From: Lachnospiraceae bacterium
GTDB lineage: Bacteria; Bacillota_A; Clostridia; Lachnospirales; Lachnospiraceae
DNA length: 5,070 nucleotides
Assembly (NCBI GenBank): GCA_009774655.1
Contig: VSOD01000318.1
Span: 1-5,070, forward strand
Direction of reading: 5' to 3'
Below, piece after piece: positions 1 through 4,289 of the stretch. The first letter of the stretch is position 1. Every line of letters starts with the position of its first letter. The notes beneath the pieces are model-generated. The model was not told where the DNA came from. It searched no databases and saw only the letters and a list, made by a program, of their open reading frames with translations. The position numbers were made by a program, and so were the translations under genes.

Positions 1-610
1 CCCCGTCCGCATACCGCACTTTCGGAATCCTGATCCCAAACAGCAGCGTCACAAACGCCACCGCAAAAGTACAAAAATCCACCGCAATGACAACATTGAT
101 CCCAAACAGGGAAAAAAGCGTTGTAGCAAGCACCGGATTCATGATCGTGATCAGCGAATTGGAAAAAGACTTCATGCCGCTGGTCTTCTGATAATGTTTC
201 TTCGGGATGATCAGCGTCATCGCCACATCCCCCGCCGGCTGCTGTATCGTGTTCATCAATCCGTTCAGGGCATTGAGCAGATACAGATGCCCGGGCACCA
301 GCAGATCCGCTCTCAACAATGCAAATACCACCAGCGTACTGCAGGCTGCCAGCGTATCGCAGACGAGCATCACCCTTTTCTTATCCCATCTGTCACTGAG
401 TGCGCCCGCAAAAATACTCACCATCACATACGGCGCATAGGAACAGATCGAAAGCATCGCCGTCTGCAGCGCCGACCCCGTCTTCTCATACAGCCACAAC
501 GTCAGCGCAAAAGCCGTCATGCTGCTTCCCAGCTGCGACAGCGACTGCGTGCTCCATAATGCCAGAAATGTCTTTAACTCTTTACAGGTTGTCTTAATCG
601 TATCTTTCAT
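1..610 (-). CDS. MFS drug-efflux-type transporter (DHA3/MefA-like), N-terminal half, partial
   Basis: This is a major facilitator superfamily permease, predicted to sit in the cytoplasmic membrane and export a small molecule, probably a drug, by proton antiport. The frame is open from the ATG at 610-608 to the window edge, giving 203 codons of a protein that usually has about 400. The visible part looks like TM1-TM6: hydrophobic segments near residues 15-40, 47-70, 80-100, 108-125, 150-170 and 171-193. The motif-A loop between TM2 and TM3 is clear (GALSDRWDKKRV, residues 69-80). EKTGSA (42-47) and a final GIRIPK (192-197) resemble MefA-type DHA3 pumps from memory. The start is fixed by AAAGGAG at 621-627, ten bases upstream. 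The gene follows its own promoter and a structured leader containing a small peptide ORF, an arrangement typical of antibiotic-inducible genes. The family call is strong; the substrate is unknown. Confidence 0.88.
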   Translation of the reverse strand, partial: MKDTIKTTCKELKTFLALWSTQSLSQLGSSMTAFALTLWLYEKTGSALQTAMLSICSYAPYVMVSIFAGALSDRWDKKRVMLVCDTLAACSTLVVFALLRADLLVPGHLYLLNALNGLMNTIQQPAGDVAMTLIIPKKHYQKTSGMKSFSNSLITIMNPVLATTLFSLFGINVVIAVDFCTFAVAFVTLLFGIRIPKVRYADG

Positions 611-611
611 T

Positions 612-710
612 TTAACTTTGCTCCTTTTCCATACTTTTTATCATGATTGTGAGCAAAGTCTGAGGACCCGAATTCCGGTCAGCGCTCCCGCGCCGGACTC
701 CTCTCTCCAT
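612..710 (-). CDS. Possible 32-codon upstream ORF, coupled to the transporter
   Basis: The ATG at 710-708 opens a 32-codon frame whose TAA (614-612) is separated from the transporter ATG by a single base. A weak GAGGA site overlaps the stop codon of the preceding 12-codon leader ORF, so a ribosome ending there could restart at this ATG ten bases on. Translation of this frame would pass through every inverted repeat of the leader, including the helix that overlaps the transporter's ribosome binding site. The peptide starts MERGVRRGSADRN and ends SMEKEQS; it matches nothing I know. It may be a chance open frame through GC-rich RNA. The position of its stop is the main argument for it. Confidence 0.3.
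   Translation of the reverse strand: MERGVRRGSADRNSGPQTLLTIMIKSMEKEQS
615..659 (-). promoter_or_regulatory. Hairpin overlapping the transporter ribosome binding site
   Basis: In the minus-strand transcript, ACTTTGCTC (from 659 to 651) is a perfect 9-bp complement of GAGCAAAGT (from 623 to 615), with a 27-nt loop between. The 3' arm includes the GAG of the transporter's AAAGGAG site (627-621) and the bases that lead to the start codon. Folding would therefore mask the ribosome binding site. There is no U-run after it, so it looks like translational control rather than a transcription terminator. No energy calculation was done. Confidence 0.55.
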
Positions 711-736
711 ACAGTGTCCTCATACTCTGCATGGAG
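661..736 (-). promoter_or_regulatory. Alternative stem-loops in the efflux-gene leader
   Basis: Three inverted repeats can be read in the transcript. The first pairs CTCCATGCAG (736-727) with CTGTATGGAG (714-705): ten pairs including one G-U, with a 12-nt loop that holds the leader stop codon. The second pairs TGAGGAC (722-716), which lies in that loop and begins with the stop codon, with GTCCTCA (667-661). The third is a compact stem between them: TCCGG (698-694) with CCGGA (679-675), topped by CGC/GCG around a GGGA loop. The first two are hard to form together, so they are natural candidates for alternative states. A ribosome on the last codons of the leader peptide would occupy the 5' arm of the first stem. 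Confidence 0.5.
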
Positions 737-758
737 CCGTTGCAACAGCTAAAAACAT
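720..758 (-). CDS. Leader peptide MFLAVATAPCRV upstream of efflux gene
   Basis: A 12-codon ORF, ATG at 758-756 and TGA at 722-720, lies about 110 nt before the transporter start. It has a better Shine-Dalgarno sequence (GGAAAGGAGG) than most full genes here and sits about 40 nt downstream of the predicted transcription start. Its last codons form one arm of a 10-bp stem, and its stop codon lies in that stem's loop. Short peptides placed this way control erm, cat, mef/mel and related resistance genes by drug-induced ribosome stalling (established for those systems). That this one senses a drug is inference. I do not recognise the peptide from a described leader. Confidence 0.6.
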   Translation of the reverse strand: MFLAVATAPCRV

Positions 759-769
759 AAATCCGTTAA

Positions 770-779
770 CCTCCTTTCC
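770..779 (-). promoter_or_regulatory. Strong ribosome binding site of the leader peptide
   Basis: The transcript reads GGAAAGGAGG here, almost the full anti-Shine-Dalgarno complement, 11 bases before the ATG at 758. No other start codon lies close by, so a site this strong supports the 12-codon ORF as truly translated. Confidence 0.65.
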
Positions 780-806
780 CGTTCAGGAACTCCGTTTTTT
801 AATGCT

Positions 807-835
807 ATTGTACGTAAATTCATTTTATCTGTCAA
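807..835 (-). promoter_or_regulatory. Sigma-A promoter of the leader and efflux gene
   Basis: The minus strand has TTGACA (835-830), a 17-bp spacer and TACAAT (812-807): a perfect -35 box and a -10 box with one mismatch at ideal spacing. Transcription would start near 800, giving a leader of about 190 nt before the transporter ATG. A small palindrome, GTTCAGGAAC at 781-790, lies just inside the transcribed region; its meaning is unclear. A near-consensus promoter in front of a structured leader suggests that control happens after initiation. Confidence 0.75.
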
Positions 836-942
836 TGACATTTAATGTATATCCGCAGCAGACAGACACTGCCCTCCGTTGCCTGCCGAACCCTCTTTTT
901 TAACATACCATTTAAAAAGTACTACGTCATGAATAGAAAATA
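836..942. other. Non-coding spacer between divergent promoters
   Basis: No gene, RNA or strong repeat is visible between the minus-strand efflux promoter and the plus-strand promoter of the small gene at 1033. The only structure is an AT-rich inverted repeat at 895-919 (CTTTTT with AAAAAG, plus two more pairs after a mismatch). It could be a weak terminator or chance in AT-rich DNA. The flanking genes are divergently transcribed. Confidence 0.4.
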
Positions 943-971
943 CTTACAAGGTCACGCTAATGTTGTATGAT
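943..971 (+). promoter_or_regulatory. Candidate promoter of the Spo0A-C-like gene
   Basis: TATGAT (966-971) is a good -10 box, preceded at 17 bp by CTTACA (943-948), a four-of-six -35 match. Transcription would begin near 978. The resulting leader of about 55 nt contains a small GCCC-TGCG-GGGC hairpin at 985-996 and a CATC/GATG pair at 1005-1018. No Spo0A box (TGTCGAA-like) was seen. Confidence 0.4.
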
Positions 972-1032
972 AAGAGTAGACCTTGCCCTGCGGGGCTTCT
1001 TAGACATCGCTTAAGATGGGAAAGGAAAAACT

Positions 1033-1266
1033 ATGAACCAAAACAAAAAAGATAAAATTTCTGAGCATTTACGGACAATAGCGGTAAAGGAAGGTATCTC
1101 GGAACGCGAAGTCCGAAATGAGATTGCCTATGCGGTTTCCCTTGCCCTGAAAAGCAGCGATCCCCAGATTCAGAATTTTTGGAAAAAAATTCCCTGTGAA
1201 GGCGAAAGTCCTACTGTTGAAGAGATCATTGACTATATAGTTACCGGACTTTCCACACAAAATTAA
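1033..1266 (+). CDS. Small Spo0A C-terminal-domain-like protein
   Basis: This is a 77-aa soluble, probably helical protein with no signal peptide or membrane segment. The start is supported by GGGAAAGGA at 1018-1026, six bases before the ATG. Residues 24-40 (EREVRNEIAYAVSLALK) recall the helix of Spo0A's DNA-binding domain that carries the pattern RVERAIRHAIEVAW. The following stretch (NFWKKIPCEGESPTVEEIIDYI, about 48-69, described here by its key Trp49, Pro54 and the PTVEE turn) recalls small proteins annotated in Lachnospiraceae as Spo0A C-terminal-domain-containing. There is no receiver domain, so it would not respond to the phosphorelay. DNA binding is possible but not shown. It stands alone on the plus strand, convergent with the XRE regulator. 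The family assignment is from memory and is moderate. Confidence 0.7.
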   Translation: MNQNKKDKISEHLRTIAVKEGISEREVRNEIAYAVSLALKSSDPQIQNFWKKIPCEGESPTVEEIIDYIVTGLSTQN

Positions 1267-1349
1267 AAAAACTCAAAAACTCATTACTTTTGTGATTTTA
1301 TCAAACAAACTACATATATAAGATATTTTCCGATTCTACACAGCAATGA

Positions 1350-1444
1350 AGCTGCCGTATAATGCCGGCTCATTCTACAATATATGGTCAAAATCCACAA
1401 CCCCAAAACCATATATCATGGAAATACACAGGACTACGGCAGCT
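1350..1444. repeat. Two nested perfect inverted repeats in a convergent gap
   Basis: An outer pair, AGCTGCCGTA (1350-1359) and TACGGCAGCT (1435-1444), is a perfect 10-bp inverted repeat. Inside it, ATATATGGT (1380-1388) and ACCATATAT (1408-1416) form a perfect 9-bp inverted repeat with a 19-nt loop. A 95-nt cruciform-like or RNA fold results. It lies immediately after the XRE gene stop on the minus strand and about 80 bases after the small plus-strand gene. Neither strand has a T-run after it, so it is not a standard terminator. No target-site duplication is evident at the edges. It could be a small RNA, a 3'-end stabilising structure or a mobile-element remnant. Confidence 0.5.
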
Positions 1445-1467
1445 CCACAGGATGATTATCTGCTGCG

Positions 1468-1803
1468 TTATTTCTTGATCATCCGTGACATATATGCAAA
1501 CACCCGGTCTACAAACAGATCTTTCTGCTCCTTATTGCAGTTGGCTATGTAACAGTCCACGTCAAAGTCGTTGTTCAGACAGTCCCCCGTGATCAGATAA
1601 GTAGGATCAATCCCATATTTGTGATACAAGATCAACAGCTTATCCGCCGACAAACCTGTCGCGCCGGATTCATATTTTCTGTAATGCTCTTCCGACACGC
1701 CAAGCGACACCGCAATTTCTGCCTGTGTCCGGCCAAGACTATTCCTTGCTTCCCTCAACCGTTTTCCCACCTGAATGTTTGCTTCTTTCCTGTAATCATC
1801 CAT
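1468..1803 (-). CDS. XRE/Cro-type helix-turn-helix transcriptional regulator
   Basis: This 111-aa cytoplasmic DNA-binding protein has an N-terminal HTH_3 domain at about residues 10-70. The core is GKRLREARNSLGRTQAEIA with Gln27, then the recognition helix SEEHYRKYESG (37-47), then the helical LSADKLLILYHKYGIDPTYLITG typical of the family. The C-terminal 40 residues are acidic, contain two cysteines (84, 89) and look helical; they may dimerise. I chose the ATG at 1803-1801 because GGAGG at 1812-1816 lies eight bases before it. A longer in-frame ATG at 1845 would put this site inside the gene. The start codon and ribosome binding site fall in a perfect dyad, which suggests autoregulation. No phage or integrase genes are visible, so this is a lone regulator here. 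Target genes are unknown. Confidence 0.9.
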   Translation of the reverse strand: MDDYRKEANIQVGKRLREARNSLGRTQAEIAVSLGVSEEHYRKYESGATGLSADKLLILYHKYGIDPTYLITGDCLNNDFDVDCYIANCNKEQKDLFVDRVFAYMSRMIKK

Positions 1804-1831
1804 GATTTTCACCTCCGTATGAAAATCATAG
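1800..1831 (-). promoter_or_regulatory. Dyad spanning the start and RBS of the XRE gene
   Basis: ATGATTTTCA (1802-1811) and TGAAAATCAT (1820-1829) are perfect 10-bp inverted copies, 8 bp apart. In the transcript the loop contains GGAGG and the 3' arm contains the AUG; one G-U and one C-G pair extend the stem to 12. As DNA it would be a symmetric operator. On the minus strand TGCTATGAT (1833-1825) is an extended -10 element, so the dyad also overlaps the likely promoter. No good -35 box was found. DNA operator and RNA hairpin readings are both open. Confidence 0.55.
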
Positions 1832-1951
1832 CAATACACAGGCAAAACATACAGAATATATATTACCCAACGTGCGGTTATTTTGTGATATGTACCTGTT
1901 TTACTGCTTTTTCATAAAAAACCGTTGAAATATCCGTTTTTCTTCCATTTC

Positions 1952-1993
1952 TGCGGGTCAGCCCGCACCTCCGGCCGGTATCTGGCCTGCCGG
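1952..1993. repeat. Two adjacent GC-rich hairpins upstream of the tRNA
   Basis: TGCGGG (1952-1957) and CCCGCA (1962-1967) form a perfect 6-bp stem with a 4-nt loop. Next to it, CCGGC (1971-1975) pairs with GCCGG (1989-1993). They stand out as a GC-rich island in AT-rich DNA. No T-run follows on either strand, so they are not typical terminators. Nothing else is seen in 1832-2038 apart from a third copy of GAAAATCAT at 2002-2010. Confidence 0.4.
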
Positions 1994-2038
1994 AAATCAC
2001 AGAAAATCATATAAAATACGCTAATATCCGAAAGGCTA

Positions 2039-2066
2039 TTGCATTTCTGACACATAGTGCTATAAT
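2039..2066 (+). promoter_or_regulatory. Extended -10 promoter of tRNA-Val
   Basis: TATAAT (2061-2066) is a perfect -10 box and is preceded by TG at the extended -10 position (TGCTATAAT). A weak -35, TTGCAT (2039-2044), lies 16 bp upstream. Transcription would start near 2073, only a few bases before the mature tRNA 5' end at 2076. Confidence 0.65.
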
Positions 2067-2075
2067 GAAGTACAT

Positions 2076-2149
2076 GGAAGCATAGCTCAGCCGGGATGAG
2101 CGTTCGCCTCACACGCGAGAGGTCATGGGTTCGAGCCCCATTGCTTCCA
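2076..2149 (+). tRNA. tRNA-Val (anticodon CAC)
   Basis: A full cloverleaf can be drawn. The acceptor stem GGAAGCA/TGCTTCC is perfect. The D arm is GCTC with GAGC. The anticodon stem TTCGC/GCGAG (one T-G pair) encloses the 7-nt loop CTCACAC with CAC at 2110-2112, which reads GUG valine codons. The T arm is ATGGG-TTCGAGC-CCCAT. Base 2149 is the discriminator A. The following bases are CGA, so the CCA end is not encoded and must be added by nucleotidyltransferase. It stands as a single gene with its own promoter and terminator. No second copy of its 3' end is present in the window, so there is no sign of an integrated element at this site. Confidence 0.97.
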
Positions 2150-2156
2150 CGACAGC

Positions 2157-2214
2157 AAAACTCCAGCATTTATGAGGGATTCTTTTCAGTCCGTATAAGT
2201 GCTGGAGTTTTAAA
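2157..2214 (+). terminator. Long stem-loop terminator after tRNA-Val
   Basis: AAAACTCCAGCA (2157-2168) and TGCTGGAGTTTT (2200-2211) form a perfect 12-bp stem. It extends inward by six more pairs (two G-T) to 18 bp, with a 19-nt loop at 2175-2193. The 3' arm ends in TTTT followed by AAATTAT. The A-run before and the T-run after give it terminator character on both strands. It starts eight bases after the tRNA and separates it from the next gene. Confidence 0.8.
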
Positions 2215-2256
2215 TTATCATTATATCCCGTCTGATTATCAACGCAACATTTGCTG

Positions 2257-2285
2257 CTGCTTTGGAAAGCAGAATCTAAAGGAGG
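2257..2285 (+). promoter_or_regulatory. Hairpin and strong RBS before the Uma2 gene
   Basis: CTGCTTT (2257-2263) and AAAGCAG (2266-2272) make a tight 7-bp inverted repeat just ahead of AAAGGAGG (2278-2285). This site lies seven bases before the ATG at 2293 and decides that start over the in-frame TTG at 2251, which lies before the hairpin. No clear promoter was found between the terminator and this point. Confidence 0.5.
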
Positions 2286-2292
2286 ATACCTC

Positions 2293-2835
2293 ATGGCACT
2301 GTACCAGGAAAAAATTTATACTATCAAAGATATCTATGCCCTTCCGGAAGGCCGGCGCGCGGAACTGATCGACGGACAGATCTACGACATGGCTCCGCCT
2401 GCCCGCGAACATCAAAAAATAGTTGCACAGTTAATCCGGATTATTGGAAATTACATTGAAGCGAAGAATGGCGATTGTGAAGTATATCCCGCCCCATTCG
2501 CAGTCATCCTGAATGAGGACGAAAAAAATTACGTGGAGCCTGACATTTCTGTAGTCTGTGACAAAGACAAACTGAGCGACAAGGGCTGCAACGGCTCTCC
2601 TGATTGGATTATCGAGATCGTTTCACCGAGTACGGAGCGCATGGATTATGGGATAAAACTTTTCAAGTACCGTTCTGCAGGCGTCCGGGAATACTGGATC
2701 ATAAATCCAAGGACACGTGTTGTAAATGTATTTGATTTTGAACATGATCAGGAATCCGCACAATATAGCTTTGATGATAAAATACCGGTCTGTATTTATT
2801 CTGACCTTACTATCGGGATTTCTGATTTAATTTGA
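2293..2835 (+). CDS. Uma2 family (DUF820) putative endonuclease
   Basis: This 180-aa protein has the full length and layout of the Uma2 family, which adopts a PD-(D/E)XK nuclease-like fold. Visible in order: RAELIDGQIYDM (22-33) with Glu24; a helix near 40-57; VEPDISVV (81-88) with the PD at 83-84; WIIEIVSPS (105-113) with Glu108; Lys122, Lys125 and Tyr126 in the segment that follows; then GVREYWIINP (130-139). These are the expected acidic and lysine positions of the active site, so it looks intact. There is no signal peptide or membrane segment. Uma2 proteins are widespread, often multicopy, and their biological role is unsettled; a nuclease or mobile-DNA link is inferred from the fold. It lies alone between the tRNA terminator and the convergent methylase gene, with no restriction partner visible. 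Start chosen by AAAGGAGG at 2278-2285. Confidence 0.9.
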   Translation: MALYQEKIYTIKDIYALPEGRRAELIDGQIYDMAPPAREHQKIVAQLIRIIGNYIEAKNGDCEVYPAPFAVILNEDEKNYVEPDISVVCDKDKLSDKGCNGSPDWIIEIVSPSTERMDYGIKLFKYRSAGVREYWIINPRTRVVNVFDFEHDQESAQYSFDDKIPVCIYSDLTIGISDLI

Positions 2836-2919
2836 ATAAACACCACTTTACAAGTTTTTAAAAGCTGTTTACAATTTTCTGTCTTCCAGTCATAATTGCG
2901 CTACAATTCCGGGACAACA
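2836..2919. other. Convergent gap between Uma2 and methylase genes
   Basis: This AT-rich 84-base gap holds a direct repeat of TTTACAA (in 2852-2876) and a weak 5-bp inverted repeat, AATTG/CAATT at 2894-2908, with no T-run after it. No convincing terminator for either gene is visible. Confidence 0.35.
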
Positions 2920-4146
2920 TCAAGAATCGGGTTTAGATTTTCGGTTGTTTAAGAGACACACTACCTCAATATTCGCGGTAAAAGGGAACATATCCACCGG
3001 CGTCATTTCCACCACGCGATACCCGCTCCGCCTTCCGGCCTTACCACTCTCCTTCCCCGCCTGGCCGCTGCCTGTCAAATACGCCAGATCCCGCGCCAGT
3101 GTCTCCGGATTACAGGAAATATAGACGATCTTTTCCGGATTCAGACGCAAAACCGCTTCCATAAAAGCCTCCGTGCTCCCGCCCCGTGGCGGATCCATAA
3201 AGACCACGTCCGCCTTCTCTCCCGCTTCCGCAAACTGTATCATAAACCGCCCGGCGTCATTCTGATAAAAGTCGGCATTCCGGATACCGTTGAGCTTTGC
3301 ATTGACCACCGCATCTTTCACCGCCGCTTGGTTCAGTTCCACACCGATCACTTTTTTTGCATGCGCCGCGGCTGCCAGCCCGATCGTTCCGATACCGCAG
3401 TAGGCATCGATCACCGTCTCCTTTCCCGTCAAAGCCGCATACTCCAGCGCCCTGCCGTATAACTTCTCTGTCTGGACAGCATTGACCTGATAGAATGATT
3501 TCGAGGAGATGCGAAACCTTCTGCCGCACAGCACATCCTCAATATAGCCCCTGCCATACAGAACCTGCTCCTTCTCCCCCAGTACCATGCTCGTCCGTTT
3601 ATTATTGACATTGAGGAGGATAGTCGTGATCTCCGGATGCAGTTTACATAACGCATTCACAAAATTCTTTTTGGAAGGCAGGATCGGTGAGCCCAGTACC
3701 AGCACCACCATGATCTGTCCCGTCGTATGCCCCACCCGGATGAGCACATGACGCAGCAATCCGTATCCTGTATCTTCGTCATACGCTTTGAGCTTGAAAG
3801 ATTTCGCCAGCTGCCGGATAGAAGCGATGATCGCATCTGCCCGCTGGTCCTCCAGAAGGCACTCCTCCACAGGCACTACCCTGTGCGTGCCTTCCTGATA
3901 GGTTCCCGACACGATCCCCCTGCCTTTCTGAAAATCGAAGACCGCATGTACTTTGTTGCGGTAGTGCGCCGGCTCCTCCATGCCGATGATCTGCTCCACC
4001 CTGCCGTATGGCTTCAACAGCTTCTCCGCCGCCCGCTGCTTTTCCTTAAGCTGCCTGTCATAAGATAAGTCGATATATTGGCACCCGCCGCACTTATCAG
4101 ACACAGGACATTTATTGATACGTGATGATTTCCCACTCTCTTTCAC
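2920..4146 (-). CDS. rlmD: 23S rRNA (uracil-C5)-methyltransferase, RlmD/RlmCD type
   Basis: This 408-aa cytoplasmic enzyme transfers a methyl group from SAM to C5 of a uridine in 23S rRNA (U1939, and also U747 in RlmCD of Gram-positives). The [4Fe-4S] ligands are visible as CPVSDKCGGC (Cys13, 19, 22) and Cys96 in VEEC. Gln220 in SFYQVN, the SAM-binding DAYCGIGTIGLAA (247-259) and the MDPPRGG motif (317-323) follow. The catalytic Cys345 is in YISCNPETLARDL, and Glu394 in ANIEVV is the likely base. The N-terminal TRAM domain of many homologues is missing; the protein begins almost directly at the iron-sulfur motif. A Gly/Lys/Ser-rich insert at about 358-375 looks like a flexible loop. The start is GTG at 4146-4144, with AAGGAG seven bases upstream. 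Whether it acts on one uridine or two cannot be read from sequence. It follows a small gene on the same strand by 143 bases. Confidence 0.95.
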   Translation of the reverse strand: MKESGKSSRINKCPVSDKCGGCQYIDLSYDRQLKEKQRAAEKLLKPYGRVEQIIGMEEPAHYRNKVHAVFDFQKGRGIVSGTYQEGTHRVVPVEECLLEDQRADAIIASIRQLAKSFKLKAYDEDTGYGLLRHVLIRVGHTTGQIMVVLVLGSPILPSKKNFVNALCKLHPEITTILLNVNNKRTSMVLGEKEQVLYGRGYIEDVLCGRRFRISSKSFYQVNAVQTEKLYGRALEYAALTGKETVIDAYCGIGTIGLAAAAHAKKVIGVELNQAAVKDAVVNAKLNGIRNADFYQNDAGRFMIQFAEAGEKADVVFMDPPRGGSTEAFMEAVLRLNPEKIVYISCNPETLARDLAYLTGSGQAGKESGKAGRRSGYRVVEMTPVDMFPFTANIEVVCLLNNRKSKPDS

Positions 4147-4289
4147 CGTTTACTCCTTCCCGATCACATCAACCTGTAAATCATTGAAAAAGGCACCTGC
4201 GTCCGTCACTGCAAATGCCCTGTCCCAACCATATGATCAAAACGATTCCAGCTGCCGCACTGCAGACACAATGCACGGCGCTGATCCAT
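4147..4289 (-). other. Gap before the methylase gene, with a 27-codon ORF
   Basis: The TAA of the upstream gene is followed at once, in the same frame, by ATG and a 27-codon ORF (4289-4206, TGA). It contains CLQCGSWNRF, a CxxC pair. A different frame is open from about 4233 to a TAA just before the methylase start, ending NDLQVDVIGKE. Neither has a good ribosome binding site or a recognised homologue. They may be remnants of a decayed reading frame or chance. Imperfect pairing around 4240-4285 (for example CAGC with GCTG) suggests some RNA structure. No terminator is visible, so readthrough into the methylase gene is likely. Confidence 0.3.

Noticed and set aside
194..597. Several plus-strand open frames over the efflux gene
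   Set aside because: They are antisense shadows of the MFS coding sequence, with low-complexity His/Arg/Gln or Ser-rich translations and no ribosome binding sites.
1346..1552. Plus-strand 68-codon frame through the nested repeats
   Set aside because: It overlaps the end of the XRE gene in antisense, has no ribosome binding site and its translation resembles no protein.
1804..1845. Longer N-terminus for the XRE regulator (ATG at 1845)
   Set aside because: It would place the strong GGAGG site inside the gene and add 14 residues not typical of the family.
2076..2149. tRNA as an integrated-element attachment site
   Set aside because: No duplicate of the tRNA 3' end and no integrase are present in the window.
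1912..2294. Minus-strand frames of 85 and 61 codons across the tRNA-Val region
   Set aside because: They are antisense translations of the tRNA (giving peptides such as GARTHDLSRVRR and GLEPMTSRV, well-known spurious annotations). The tRNA cloverleaf explains the sequence.
2894..2908. AATTG/CAATT inverted repeat as terminator of the methylase gene
   Set aside because: A 5-bp AT-rich stem with no T-run on the minus strand is not enough to support a terminator.
3257..4068. Other frames of 75-113 codons within the methylase gene
   Set aside because: The RlmD frame carries all expected motifs end to end; the others are overlapping shadows.
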